A stretch of 64,000 bases of DNA from Nitrobium sp046350935 (GTDB lineage: Bacteria > Nitrospirota > Thermodesulfovibrionia > Thermodesulfovibrionales > Dissulfurispiraceae), in contig JAXLZK010000001.1 in NCBI GenBank assembly GCA_046350935.1, positions 1-64,000 on the forward strand, in the 5' to 3' direction. A program made the translations under genes and the position numbers. The number at the start of each line of letters is the position of its first letter. Positions within the stretch are counted from its first letter, which is position 1. The notes below the pieces were generated by a model. It was not told the DNA's origin. It worked only from the letters and a program-made list of their open reading frames with translations, and did not search any database. This document shows, piece by piece, positions 17,546 to 26,639 of this stretch.

Positions 17546-18733
17546 ATGTCGAGAATCGTGGTTTTGGGAGGGTCCTTCGGGGGGCTCACCGCTGCATTCG
17601 AGCTGAAGAGGCTTTTGGGGAAAGAGGCGGAGGTGACCGTCGTCAGCGATGATGACCGCTTTGTTTTTCTTCCGTCGTTGCCGTGGCTCATCATGGGATG
17701 GAGAAGACCGGAAGATATTTCGCTCAGGACCAGCGGAATCCTCAAGGCGAAGGGGATCGGCTTTATCCATGCTGCAGCGCAGCAGGTCGACCCGGACGCA
17801 TCGAAAGTCTCGACCGCGGCCGGGGAGATCCCCTATGACTACCTTGTTGTCTCGACAGGGCCTCACCTGTCCTTTGACGAGGTGCCGGGTCTCGGGCCCG
17901 ACAAGGGCTATACCGGTTGCACCTTCACCCTGGACCATGCCGTGAAGGCGGCGGTGGAGTGGAAGAAGCTCCTGGAGTCCCCCGGACCTGTCGTGGTAGG
18001 CTCCTCGCAGATGGTGAGCTGTTTCGGGCCGTCGTATGAGCTTGCCTTCGAGATCGATATGGAGCTGAGGAGGCGGAAGATGCGGCACAAGGTGCCTCTC
18101 CTCTATCTTACCTCCGAACCCTATCTCGGGCATATGGGTGTCGGAGGGTTGGGCAACTCGAAGAGGTTCTTCGAGGACTCCTTTGCGGAAAGGGAGATCA
18201 AGCCGCTTACGAGTCAAGCCATCGAGGAGGTGTCTCCCGGCGAGATACGGCTGAAGGACGGCGCGAAGATACCCTTCAAATTCGCCGTGATCGCTCCTCC
18301 GTTCAAGGGCGTTCCCGCTGTCGCCCCGCTCGGAAATCCCCGGGGCTTTATTCCCGTGGACAAGAACTTCCGTCACACGAAGCACCGGAATATCTTTGCC
18401 ATTGGTGTGACGATGGCGATAGCGCCTCCTGAGCCCACGCCGGTCCCGGTGGGAGTGCCGAAGACCGGCTTCATGACGGTGAAAATGGCGAAGACCGCGG
18501 CGGCAACCATCTTCTCCGAAATAAAAGGAGCCGGAGTCCCCGAACAGGTCGAGCTGGAAGTGGTCTGCCTGATGGACATGGGGCATACGGCTGCGCTGAT
18601 GAAGGCCTCGCCCGTTCTCCCGCCCCGGCAGACAGCATATACGAAGGGAGGCATATGGGCGAAGTGGCTCAAGGTTGCCTTCGAGCGGTATTTCCTGTTC
18701 AAAATGAAGAACGGCCTCAGTCATCTGCCGTAG
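17546..18733 (+). CDS. SQR-like FAD-dependent oxidoreductase
   Basis: A 395-residue flavoprotein of the sulfide:quinone oxidoreductase/FCSD family. The dinucleotide-binding loop VVLGGSFGG is at residues 5-13. Cys125 (YTGCTFTLDHA) and Cys159 (MVSCFGPSYE) sit where the redox cysteines of SQRs are expected; Cys341 (VVCLMDMG) may be the third. The C-terminal amphipathic end WAKWLKVAFERYFLFKMK suits membrane-surface attachment. It would oxidise sulfide to polysulfide at the quinone pool and hand sulfur to the relay proteins encoded just upstream. The ATG at 17546 follows GGGGAGG. Confidence 0.85.
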   Translation: MSRIVVLGGSFGGLTAAFELKRLLGKEAEVTVVSDDDRFVFLPSLPWLIMGWRRPEDISLRTSGILKAKGIGFIHAAAQQVDPDASKVSTAAGEIPYDYLVVSTGPHLSFDEVPGLGPDKGYTGCTFTLDHAVKAAVEWKKLLESPGPVVVGSSQMVSCFGPSYELAFEIDMELRRRKMRHKVPLLYLTSEPYLGHMGVGGLGNSKRFFEDSFAEREIKPLTSQAIEEVSPGEIRLKDGAKIPFKFAVIAPPFKGVPAVAPLGNPRGFIPVDKNFRHTKHRNIFAIGVTMAIAPPEPTPVPVGVPKTGFMTVKMAKTAAATIFSEIKGAGVPEQVELEVVCLMDMGHTAALMKASPVLPPRQTAYTKGGIWAKWLKVAFERYFLFKMKNGLSHLP

Positions 18734-18835
18734 GCATCCCGCAGGTTGTGGAGAGTACCGGCTGTCCTAGCGAATGTGTGCTCCCTTTGTGGAGCGTTGT
18801 GCCGATAAACACAAAGGAAAGGAAGTAACGCTTCT

Positions 18836-21136
18836 ATGAGAAAAAAGTCGCTGGTCGAATTTTCCGTTGAGCATCCGAAGCTGATCGTAGTGCTGACGAT
18901 TATTCTCAGTCTCATCGCCATGAGCCAGTTCCTCAAAGTGCGCACGGATACCAATCCCAAGAATATGCTTCCGGCAACGTCCGACGTGAGGATGTGGAAT
19001 GATGAAGTAGAGAGGACTTTCGCTCTCTATGAAGACACCATCGCCCTCGGAATAGTGAACGGGAAGGGGGTCCTCAACCGGGATACCCTTGCCCGGATTC
19101 AGAGGATAACCGATGAGATCCTGAAAGTCAAGGGTGTTGCCGCACGGGATGTATCGAGCTTCACCACTATCGATAATGTGACGGTCGAAGGGGATACCCT
19201 GAGGGCCAAGCCCCTTTTGACCGCAATCCCGCAGACGGACAAGGAAATGGAAGCGCTGCGGAAGACGCTCTTCGAGAACCCTCTCTTCATCGACCGTATC
19301 ATTTCGAAAGATGGAAAGACCACCGCCATCTATGTTCCTCTCGAAAAAGGGGCGAACGGGAAGGAGGTGGCGGACAGAATAAGAGAAATCGTGGCGAAAG
19401 AGAAGGGGGAGGAAAAATACTACGTTGCGGGAGATCCCGTGGCGCGGGACACCTTCGGGGTGGAGATGTTTAAGCTGATGGCCGTTTTCGCGCCGATCGC
19501 GGGCGCCGTCATGCTCCTCGTCCGGTATCTCATGTTCAGGGACCTTTTCCTTTCCGTCACCCTCATGATGGATGCGATGATCAGCATTGTCTGGAGCATG
19601 GGGCTCCTCATTGGCCTGGGCTTTCCCATCCATATCATGAGCTCCATGGCCCCTGTGTTTTTAATGGCGATTGCCACGGACAGTATCCATATCTTCAATG
19701 AGTTTTACTTCCGTTACCGGGAGAAGAAAGATAAGAAAGCCGCCATCATCGAAACGATGCACGCGGTGAGCCGTCCGGTCCGCTACACGGCATTGGCGAC
19801 GGCTGCCGGTTTTGCCGTGCTCCTGTTCATGAATATAATCCCCGTGAAAGTATTCGGAGGGCTTGTCGCCTTCGGTACCCTGGCGCTGCGCGTGCTGAGC
19901 TTCAGCTTCATCCCCGCTATGTTCACCTTCGTGAGAGAGGAGAAGATAGAGAGGATCGCCCGGACGGAGGACGTCGGAACGAGCAGGACGTCACAATTCT
20001 TGAAAAAACTTGCCGGGCTGGGCACGCATGCCCCAAGGGCGACCGTTGCTGCCGGGCTTGCCCTTTGCGTGGTAGCACTCATCGGAATATCCCGGACCGA
20101 GGTCAACAACAACATGGTGGAGTGGTTCAAGAAGGGTAACGACGTTCGTATCGCCGATACCGTCATGAACCGGTCCCTCGGAGGCACTTCTCTGGGGTAT
20201 ATCGTAGCAACGGCAAAAAACGATGATTTTATAAAGACACCGGAAGCGATGCGCTATATAGAGGGCCTGCAGAGGCATCTCGAAAAGCTGCCGGTGGTGG
20301 GGAAGACATCGTCCGTGGTCGATTACGTGAAGAGGATCAACCGCGTCCTCCATGGTGACGATCCCCGCTACGATGCGGTGCCCGAGACGAAGGAGATGAT
20401 AGGCCAGTACCTTTTCCTCTTCTCCATGTCCGCGAAACCCTCCGACCTGGATAATGTCGTCGATTATCCGTTTAAAAAGGCGAACGTCTGGGTGCAGCTC
20501 AAGACATGGGATGCACAGGCGATGCGGGATGTCATGAAGGCGGTGGAAGCATATAAAAAAGCCAATCCGTCCCCGATGGAGCTCAAACCTGCAGGGACCG
20601 CGTATTTCAACCTCGTATGGAATGACGAAGTGTTGTGGGATATGGTGAAGGGTTTCCTCCTCGCTCTCGTCGCTGTTTTTGTCATCCTTGTTTTCAACTT
20701 CCGTTCCGTCAAATGGGCGATTGTCGGATATACCCCCCTTCTTTTCACCATCCTGCTTATCTATGGGGTTATCGGTTTTGCCGGGAAAGACTTCGATATG
20801 CCGATATCGGTGCTCTCGTGCCTGTCCCTCGGCATGGCGGTGGACTTCTCCATTCACTTTATCAGCAGGTTCAAGCAAAGGCTGGCGGAGACGCCTGACA
20901 GCACGATAGCAGATGCCCTTCTTTGGACTGCCGCCCGGCCCGGCAAGGGGATAATGAGAAACGCGATTCTTTTTGCGGCCTCTTTTGCCGTCATGCTGTT
21001 TGCTCCCCTTACCCCCTATGTCACCGTGGGGGCATTCATTGTCAGCATGATGCTGTTGAGCGCGATAATGACCCTCATCTATCTGCCCGCCCTGATTACC
21101 CTGCTGCAGGGCTGGCTGCTCAAGGCAAAGGCATGA
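18836..21136 (+). CDS. MMPL/RND-type exporter
   Basis: A 766-residue inner-membrane protein with the two-fold RND layout. A first helix (about 15-32) is followed by a periplasmic loop to about residue 210 and a bundle of helices (about 215-385). The pattern then repeats: a helix near 408, a loop to about 605, and a final bundle to residue 766. Sterol-sensing-like helices carry SSMAPVFLMAIATDSIHIFNEF and SVLSCLSLGMAVDFSIHFISRF, with the charged residues used for proton coupling. The size and the missing adaptor suggest the MMPL/HAE2 branch that exports lipids or similar molecules. LolA-like and outer-membrane genes downstream support envelope transport. Confidence 0.88.
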   Translation: MRKKSLVEFSVEHPKLIVVLTIILSLIAMSQFLKVRTDTNPKNMLPATSDVRMWNDEVERTFALYEDTIALGIVNGKGVLNRDTLARIQRITDEILKVKGVAARDVSSFTTIDNVTVEGDTLRAKPLLTAIPQTDKEMEALRKTLFENPLFIDRIISKDGKTTAIYVPLEKGANGKEVADRIREIVAKEKGEEKYYVAGDPVARDTFGVEMFKLMAVFAPIAGAVMLLVRYLMFRDLFLSVTLMMDAMISIVWSMGLLIGLGFPIHIMSSMAPVFLMAIATDSIHIFNEFYFRYREKKDKKAAIIETMHAVSRPVRYTALATAAGFAVLLFMNIIPVKVFGGLVAFGTLALRVLSFSFIPAMFTFVREEKIERIARTEDVGTSRTSQFLKKLAGLGTHAPRATVAAGLALCVVALIGISRTEVNNNMVEWFKKGNDVRIADTVMNRSLGGTSLGYIVATAKNDDFIKTPEAMRYIEGLQRHLEKLPVVGKTSSVVDYVKRINRVLHGDDPRYDAVPETKEMIGQYLFLFSMSAKPSDLDNVVDYPFKKANVWVQLKTWDAQAMRDVMKAVEAYKKANPSPMELKPAGTAYFNLVWNDEVLWDMVKGFLLALVAVFVILVFNFRSVKWAIVGYTPLLFTILLIYGVIGFAGKDFDMPISVLSCLSLGMAVDFSIHFISRFKQRLAETPDSTIADALLWTAARPGKGIMRNAILFAASFAVMLFAPLTPYVTVGAFIVSMMLLSAIMTLIYLPALITLLQGWLLKAKA

Positions 21137-21148
21137 GGTGCACAGGGA

Positions 21149-21838
21149 ATGAAAGCAGTTGGCATTGTACTTTCTTTCGGCTATTATTTGGTAATGGCCC
21201 TTTTCCTGGGTTCCTATGTCTGGAGGGCACTGGTGTGGATGAAGGACGAGCGTAGCAGGGCAGCCGTACACCGCGGCAGGATGTCGCCCCTGGTGTTTTT
21301 GAAGGCCGCGGGCGACATTATCTCCCTCAGGCGGCTCCTCATGGTCAACGATGTCCTCTGGATAGGGGAGTTGGCCTTCCATGCCTCTTTCGTACTGATC
21401 GTGCTCCGCCACCTCCGCTACTTCCTGGAGCCTGTTCCCGGATGGGTGGAGGCGATCCAGCCTCTGGGGATACTTGCCGGATACGTATTCCCCCTGGCAC
21501 TGGGATACATCCTGGTCAGGAAGCTCCTCATCGAGAAAATGAAATATATTTCACCGTATAATCTTTTTCTCCTCTCCCTCCTGGTGCTGCTCGGCGTTAC
21601 CGGGCTGCTCCTGAAGACGGTTTTCCGCACCGACGTTGCTGCGGTAAAGGCATTCGCGCTGGGGATCGTGACATTCCGACCCGCCGCTGCGCCGGACAGC
21701 ATACTATTCATCATCCATTTTGTCCTTTTCCTGGTGCTGGTCGCCTACCTGCCCACCCATGTCTTTGCGGCTCCGCTTTCCATTCTGGATGCCCGGCAGA
21801 GGGAAAAAGGGTTTCGCGGGGTGATCCATGGGAAATAG
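21149..21838 (+). CDS. membrane cytochrome b subunit (NarI/DsrM/HdrE-like)
   Basis: A 229-residue protein with five or six hydrophobic helices, beginning 12 bases after the exporter stop. Candidate haem b ligands occur in two helix pairs: IGELAFHASFVLIVLRHLRYF, and FIIHFVLFLVLVAYLPTHVF, spacing typical of the NarI/DsrM family. It would exchange electrons with the quinone pool. The next gene encodes a soluble iron-sulfur HdrD-like protein, so together they should form a quinone-linked HdrDE/DsrMK-like complex. Confidence 0.85.
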   Translation: MKAVGIVLSFGYYLVMALFLGSYVWRALVWMKDERSRAAVHRGRMSPLVFLKAAGDIISLRRLLMVNDVLWIGELAFHASFVLIVLRHLRYFLEPVPGWVEAIQPLGILAGYVFPLALGYILVRKLLIEKMKYISPYNLFLLSLLVLLGVTGLLLKTVFRTDVAAVKAFALGIVTFRPAAAPDSILFIIHFVLFLVLVAYLPTHVFAAPLSILDARQREKGFRGVIHGK

Positions 21839-21894
21839 GGGACTGTTTTCCGTGTCGCTGCCTGGCATCAAAGAGAATGGTTAGAAAGGTGAAC

Positions 21895-23127
21895 ATGAAT
21901 AAAAGTAAGGATAAAAGAAGATACTCGGAGTGCCTCTCCCCTATGCAGCTGCTGGAGCTGGACGCATGTACACGCTGCGGGGAGTGCCTGAAGTACTGCC
22001 CGGTGCAGGACGTGGCGGGCAACCCCTCCATCTCTCCCCCGGAGAAGATTCGGGTATTCCGGGAGTTTATCAAGGCCACCGAGGGGCTGAAGGCCCGACT
22101 GTTCGGCCCCGGGGAGCTCGACAGGCGTCTCCTTGAGGATTTTACCAAAGCGGTGTATGAATGCACCACCTGCGGGGCATGCGGACAGAACTGCACGGTG
22201 GGGATATTCACCCAGAGGATGTGGCCCATGATGCGCAAGGAGATGGTGAGACGGGGGTTGGGACCTATCGGAGTGCTGACGCAAGCGCCGGGCGTTATTG
22301 AGGATACGGGCAACCCCTATGACAGGCCTGCAAAGGACAGATTTATCCCGTGGTTTCCTGAGAAGGTGCGCGTGGCAAAGAGGGCGGAGATAGGGTACTA
22401 TGCGGGATGCACCGGGTGCTACTCGGCACAGCCGATGGTGAGGGGAGATGTCCTCGTTCTGAATGCCATGGGAGAGCCTTTCACCATGCTTCCTGCGGAG
22501 GAGGAGGTGTGCTGCGGTTTTCCGCTTTTCATTGCAGGACAGCACGAGATGCTGGAGGATCTGGTCAAAAGACTGGTGGAGGGGTACAAGGCGAAAGGGG
22601 TGAAGACCCTGGTGAGCTCCTGCCCCTGCTGTGTGAACATGATGAGCCGCGACTGGCCGGTGTTCTATGGCAGGGAGCTCCCCTTCCGGATACGGCACAT
22701 TACGCAGCAGGTAGTAGAGGCGCTGGAAGGGGGGAAGCTCCGGATGAAGCATACCCTCAGGGAGAGGGTAATCTACCACGATCCCTGCTATCTGAGCCGC
22801 GGGGTGGGGGTGATCGAGGAGCCGCGGAAGGTGCTGAGGAGCATTCCGGGGCTGGAGGTACTGGAGTTCGACCGGTATGGAAGCAACTCCCGATGCTGCG
22901 GTGCGGGCGGAGCGGCACGGAAAGTGTACCAGAAGAACGCCGTTGCCATGGGAAGACTGACTATCGATGAATCGGTAGAGAAAAGGGCGGACCGTCTGAT
23001 CCTGAGTTGTCCTGCCTGTTATGCCCAGGTGAACGAGGCCATGGAGGACCATGACAGGAAAGTTGTGATCACGGACATAATGGAGCTGTTTGCCACTGTG
23101 CTTGAAGGTAAGCACGGGGATCAATAG
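21895..23127 (+). CDS. HdrD/DsrK-like iron-sulfur protein
   Basis: A 410-residue protein. Two [4Fe-4S] sites come first: CTRCGECLKYCP and CTTCGACGQNC. Two CCG domains follow: YYAGCTGCYS...VCCGFPL...CPCC and YHDPCYLSRG...SRCCGAGG...CPACYA, the ligands of the special cubane centre in HdrB/HdrD and DsrK. It should catalyse thiol/disulfide electron transfer coupled to the cytochrome b encoded upstream. The true substrate is unknown. I chose the ATG at 21895 (AAAGGTGA upstream) over the one at 21877, which lacks a good ribosome site. Confidence 0.9.
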   Translation: MNKSKDKRRYSECLSPMQLLELDACTRCGECLKYCPVQDVAGNPSISPPEKIRVFREFIKATEGLKARLFGPGELDRRLLEDFTKAVYECTTCGACGQNCTVGIFTQRMWPMMRKEMVRRGLGPIGVLTQAPGVIEDTGNPYDRPAKDRFIPWFPEKVRVAKRAEIGYYAGCTGCYSAQPMVRGDVLVLNAMGEPFTMLPAEEEVCCGFPLFIAGQHEMLEDLVKRLVEGYKAKGVKTLVSSCPCCVNMMSRDWPVFYGRELPFRIRHITQQVVEALEGGKLRMKHTLRERVIYHDPCYLSRGVGVIEEPRKVLRSIPGLEVLEFDRYGSNSRCCGAGGAARKVYQKNAVAMGRLTIDESVEKRADRLILSCPACYAQVNEAMEDHDRKVVITDIMELFATVLEGKHGDQ

Positions 23128-23204
23128 GGAAAGGAAACAGCTCCGGGTTCGTGAAACAAACAAGAGACAATGAAATAACCTGAAGAACGAAAAGGAGGTT
23201 TGAA

Positions 23205-23996
23205 ATGATACGGTATGTGGCCGTTTTCCTGCTTTTAATGATGATGCCCTTCCAGGCATCCGCCCTGACAGCCGAGGAGATTATGAAGAAATCGCAGGCT
23301 GCCTTCCTCTACCCGGGAAAGGACTTCAAGGCGCGGGTGACGATGAAGCTGATCGCCCGGGGGGGGCAGGAGAGGGTGAGGGAGCTTACCATGGTGCGGA
23401 AGAATTACGGGGAGCCGGGGGGCAACCAGAAGTACTTCATGTATTTCTTCCAGCCTGCCGACGTGAAGGACATGACCTTCATGGTGTACAAGTACCCTGC
23501 CCGGGATGATGACCGGTGGCTCTTCGTCCCCTCCATCAACATGGTACGGAGAATCGCGGCGCAGGACAAGACATCGAGTTTTGTCGGCTCCGATTTCACC
23601 TATGAGGATGTCTCCGGGAGGGATATCGAGGACGATACCCATGCAATGGTGAAGGAGGAGAAGATCGGGGGAAACGACTGCTATGTGGTGAAGAGCACCC
23701 CGAAGGCAGCGGACGTCGATTATAGTTACAAGCTTTCGTGGATCGACAAGACCAGCTTCCTGCCGCTGAAAGAGGAGTACTATGACAGGCGGGGGGAGCT
23801 GTACCGGGTCTTTACCGCCGACGAGGTAAAGGAAGTAAAAGGCTTCCCGACGATAACGAAGAGGACCATGAAAAATCTCCAGAGCGGGCATCGGACGGAG
23901 GTTTCCTATCTGAAGGTCGACTATAACATCGGGGTCGAGGATTCGCTCTTTTCGGAGCGCTACCTGAAGCAGCCGCCCCGCCGCTGGATCGATTAG
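23205..23996 (+). CDS. LolA-like outer-membrane lipoprotein-sorting protein
   Basis: A 263-residue periplasmic protein with a clear signal peptide (MIRYVAVFLLLMMMPFQASA) and AAAGGAGG ahead of the ATG. The mature part (LTAEEIMKKSQAAF, FMYFFQPADVKDMTFMVYKY, DRWLFVPSINMVRRI, SFVGSDFTYEDVSGRD) matches the outer-membrane lipoprotein-sorting family related to LolA/LolB. These proteins often accompany MMPL exporters and barrel proteins. It probably carries a hydrophobic cargo across the periplasm between the exporter at 18836 and the barrel at 24014. Confidence 0.85.
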   Translation: MIRYVAVFLLLMMMPFQASALTAEEIMKKSQAAFLYPGKDFKARVTMKLIARGGQERVRELTMVRKNYGEPGGNQKYFMYFFQPADVKDMTFMVYKYPARDDDRWLFVPSINMVRRIAAQDKTSSFVGSDFTYEDVSGRDIEDDTHAMVKEEKIGGNDCYVVKSTPKAADVDYSYKLSWIDKTSFLPLKEEYYDRRGELYRVFTADEVKEVKGFPTITKRTMKNLQSGHRTEVSYLKVDYNIGVEDSLFSERYLKQPPRRWID

Positions 23997-24013
23997 GGGA
24001 GAGGGGGAGAGCG

Positions 24014-25261
24014 ATGGGCAGGAGAATTGGAATCCTTCTCCTTCTGCTTTTTCTCTTTCTGACTTCAGGCTCCGCAGGGGGAGCCGACTTCTCCCTGCAC
24101 GGCTTTGTCCAGGGTAATTACTCCTCCTCGATCGCGGAGAGCAACCCCGGCGGCGGCGACTTCAAGTGGGCGGAGGAGCGGATTCAGCTCAAGCTTGATG
24201 CCGCAAAAGAGCCTTTCCATCTCCTGATAAAAACCGACGCCCTTTATGACCACATTGACCGGAAGGCCGACCTGGATCTCAGGGAAGGATACGTTGACTA
24301 TACGGCAGGCTCGTGGGACCTGCGGGCAGGGAGGCAGATCATCACCTGGGGGCTGGGCGACCTTCTCTTCATCAACGACGTGTTTCCGAAGGATTACGAA
24401 GCGTTTTTTTCGGGAAGACCGCTGGAATACATGAAGAAGGGGGTCGATGGAATCAAGGCGGGAGTCTATCCCGGCTTCGCCTCTTTCGAGATTGTCGTGA
24501 TCCCCTTTTTCGAGCCCAATCATTTCCCCGATCCCAACAGGTTCTGGATGTTCGATCCCCTGCGGGGCATAACGGACAGGTCGAGGGAAAAGCCTGCCAC
24601 GACCTTCGAAAACACCGAAGTCGCGCTGAGGGTGTACCGCGACGTCCTCGGGTTCGATACCTCCCTGTACTTCTATCGCGGGTTCCTCCGGCAGCCATCC
24701 GCTTTCCCGGACAACCTTGCGGCCCCGACCTCCCTCATGTTTTCGTATCCGGAGCTCAACGTATACGGGGCGAGCGCGCAGGGCCGGGCGCTGGGCGGCG
24801 TCCTCAGCCTTGAGGCGGGCTACTATGATTCCCGTCAGGACCGGAGCGGGAGAAACCCCCTGATCCCCAATTCACAGACACGGTTCCTGCTGGGGTACCA
24901 GCGGCAGCTATGGGAAGACGGTACGCTGGGTCTTCAGTATTACGCCGAGTACATGCACGACCATTCCGCATATGAAGAGACGCTGCCGCCGGGATTCCCC
25001 AAAGAGCGGAGGATCAGGCATCTGACGTCCGCGCGGTTTACGCAGTTTCTTCTGCACCAGACGCTGCGGCTCTCCTTCTTCTCCTTCTACAGTCCGTCGG
25101 AAGGGGACTACCTGCTGAATCCCGAAGTCAAATACAACTTTACCGACCGGATATGGGCGGCTCTGGGGGGACTGGCGTTCGGGGGGGGAGAGCCGTGGAG
25201 CCAGTTCGGACAACTGGACAGAAACGACAATCTCTACCTGCAGGTGCGCTACGAGTTCTGA
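24014..25261 (+). CDS. outer-membrane beta-barrel protein (DUF1302-like)
   Basis: A 415-residue protein with a signal peptide (MGRRIGILLLLLFLFLTSGSAGG). It has repeated amphipathic strands such as LREGYVDYTAGSWDLRAGRQIITWG and ends in YLQVRYEF, the terminal Phe expected for BAM-inserted barrels. DUF1302/alginate-export-like barrels usually sit with MMPL exporters and LolA-like proteins as here. Its last 13 bases overlap the 3' end of the convergent LysR gene. Confidence 0.82.
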   Translation: MGRRIGILLLLLFLFLTSGSAGGADFSLHGFVQGNYSSSIAESNPGGGDFKWAEERIQLKLDAAKEPFHLLIKTDALYDHIDRKADLDLREGYVDYTAGSWDLRAGRQIITWGLGDLLFINDVFPKDYEAFFSGRPLEYMKKGVDGIKAGVYPGFASFEIVVIPFFEPNHFPDPNRFWMFDPLRGITDRSREKPATTFENTEVALRVYRDVLGFDTSLYFYRGFLRQPSAFPDNLAAPTSLMFSYPELNVYGASAQGRALGGVLSLEAGYYDSRQDRSGRNPLIPNSQTRFLLGYQRQLWEDGTLGLQYYAEYMHDHSAYEETLPPGFPKERRIRHLTSARFTQFLLHQTLRLSFFSFYSPSEGDYLLNPEVKYNFTDRIWAALGGLAFGGGEPWSQFGQLDRNDNLYLQVRYEF

Positions 25262-26160
25262 GGCGGCCGTTCAGAGGAGCCGTACCTTTTCAGAAAGTCC
25301 ATCAGGAGCCGGTAGGTATGGGGGAGGGACCTCCTCTTGTGCTTTACGAGATAGAAGCTCCTCCGCATCTGCACATCGGTGAGCGGTATCTCGCTGAGAA
25401 GTCCCATCTTCAGCTCGTCGGCCACCGCGAGACGGGACAGGACCGCGATGCCCAATTCCGCCTTCACCGCCTGCTTCACCGCGTCGGTGGACCCGAAAAC
25501 CCCCGCAACCCTTATCGAGCCGAGGTCGATGCCGTGCGCCTCGGCGATCCTGTCCACCTCCCGGCGCGTGCCGGAACCCTCTTCCCGCAGCACCATGGGG
25601 AGGGTGAACAGCTCCCTGAAAGGGACCGCCCCGCTCCCGGCGAGGGAGGGCGAGGAGATGGCGATCAGCTCGTCCTCCATGAAGGGCTCGTACTGCGCCT
25701 GTCCCGCCTGCAGCTTCGATCCCGAGATGCCCAGCAGCAGCTCCTGGCTCAGTACCTTCTCCACCACTTCCTTCGAATCGGCGATGCGTATCGTGAAGGA
25801 GACCGAGGGGTGCTCCTTCCGGAAGGCCGCAATGACACGGGGCAGAAGATAGGTGCCGGGGATGGTGCTTGCGCCGACAACCAGTTCTCCCGAATCCTCC
25901 TGCCTGAGCTGACTTAGGGCATCCCTGATGGACTCGGACTTCTCAAGGATTTCCAGGGAGTGGCTGTAGAGGATCTCCGCCTCCTTCGTGGGCGCGATGG
26001 TCCTCCCGAGACGGTCGAAGAGCGTGCAGCCGAGCTCTTCCTCCAGCGATTTGATATGGTCGCTGACGGTCGGCTGGGTGAGATGGAGCTCCCCGGAGGC
26101 CTTCGAGAAGCTTTTATTCTTGAACACCATTACGAAGATCTTCAACTGATGCAGGTCCAT
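25249..26160 (-). CDS. LysR-type transcriptional regulator
   Basis: A 303-residue LysR protein. The N-terminal winged helix reads MDLHQLKIFVMVFKNKSFSKASGELHLTQPTVSDHIKSLEEELG. The effector domain begins about residue 90 (GELVVGASTIPGTYLLP) and contains LGISGSKL and PMVLREEGSGTRREVD, as in the CysB/CbbR-like branch. The start at 26160 places the helix-turn-helix at the usual position. It runs divergently from the EncFtn-like gene with about 108 bases between them, so the shared intergenic region is the likely operator. The ligand cannot be predicted. Confidence 0.92.
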   Translation of the reverse strand: MDLHQLKIFVMVFKNKSFSKASGELHLTQPTVSDHIKSLEEELGCTLFDRLGRTIAPTKEAEILYSHSLEILEKSESIRDALSQLRQEDSGELVVGASTIPGTYLLPRVIAAFRKEHPSVSFTIRIADSKEVVEKVLSQELLLGISGSKLQAGQAQYEPFMEDELIAISSPSLAGSGAVPFRELFTLPMVLREEGSGTRREVDRIAEAHGIDLGSIRVAGVFGSTDAVKQAVKAELGIAVLSRLAVADELKMGLLSEIPLTDVQMRRSFYLVKHKRRSLPHTYRLLMDFLKRYGSSERPPQNS

Positions 26161-26213
26161 ATCCACCAATTGTAGCACATCGTACTGAACAGGGGAGCTC
26201 CGCCCGGTGTTCC

Positions 26214-26241
26214 TTGAAATTTCCGCCTGCGATGGTACAAT
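26214..26241 (+). promoter_or_regulatory. sigma-70 promoter of the EncFtn-like gene
   Basis: TTGAAA at 26214-26219, a 16-base spacer and TACAAT at 26236-26241, 28 bases before the ATG at 26269. It lies in the intergenic region shared with the divergent LysR gene. Confidence 0.6.
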
Positions 26242-26268
26242 TGAAGTAAAAGACGTACGGGAGGAGAC

Positions 26269-26553
26269 ATGCTGTCGAAGATACCGGCGAATTGGGAGAG
26301 CATTGAAAAAGGGATGTTGGACAAGGAGATCCTGAGGGCCGCCCTCATCGCCGAACTGGATGCGGTCAACCTGTACGAGCAGATGGCTGCCCTTACCGGA
26401 AATGAGGACTTGAGAGTGGTCCTCATGGATGTGGCGAAGGAGGAAAAGACCCATATCGGGGAGTTCCAGGCCCTCCTGCTGAAGCTGGACAAAGAGCAGG
26501 GAGCGGAAATGGAGCACGGGCGGGAAGAAGTGGAAGAGTTGACAGGCCGGTGA
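26269..26553 (+). CDS. small ferritin-like protein (EncFtn type)
   Basis: A 94-residue two-helix protein. Glu29, Glu59 and His62 have the same spacing (30 and 3) as the ferroxidase residues Glu32, Glu62 and His65 of encapsulated ferritin. The sequence AALIAELDAVNLYEQMAAL and VAKEEKTHIGEFQALLLKLD is typical of this half-ferritin family, which forms ring-shaped multimers that oxidise iron. Members are normally packed in encapsulin shells, but no encapsulin gene or obvious cargo peptide is visible here. It overlaps by four bases a frame continuing into the Slp gene; the Slp start itself lies 86 bases further on. Confidence 0.82.
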   Translation: MLSKIPANWESIEKGMLDKEILRAALIAELDAVNLYEQMAALTGNEDLRVVLMDVAKEEKTHIGEFQALLLKLDKEQGAEMEHGREEVEELTGR

Positions 26554-26639
26554 CCGGCGGTCCGGAGGCTGCAGCGGAGCGCCCGCCGCACGGGGCGCCT
26601 CCTGATTTCGGTGGTGTCCGCCGCCTCGAAAGGAAGCCT

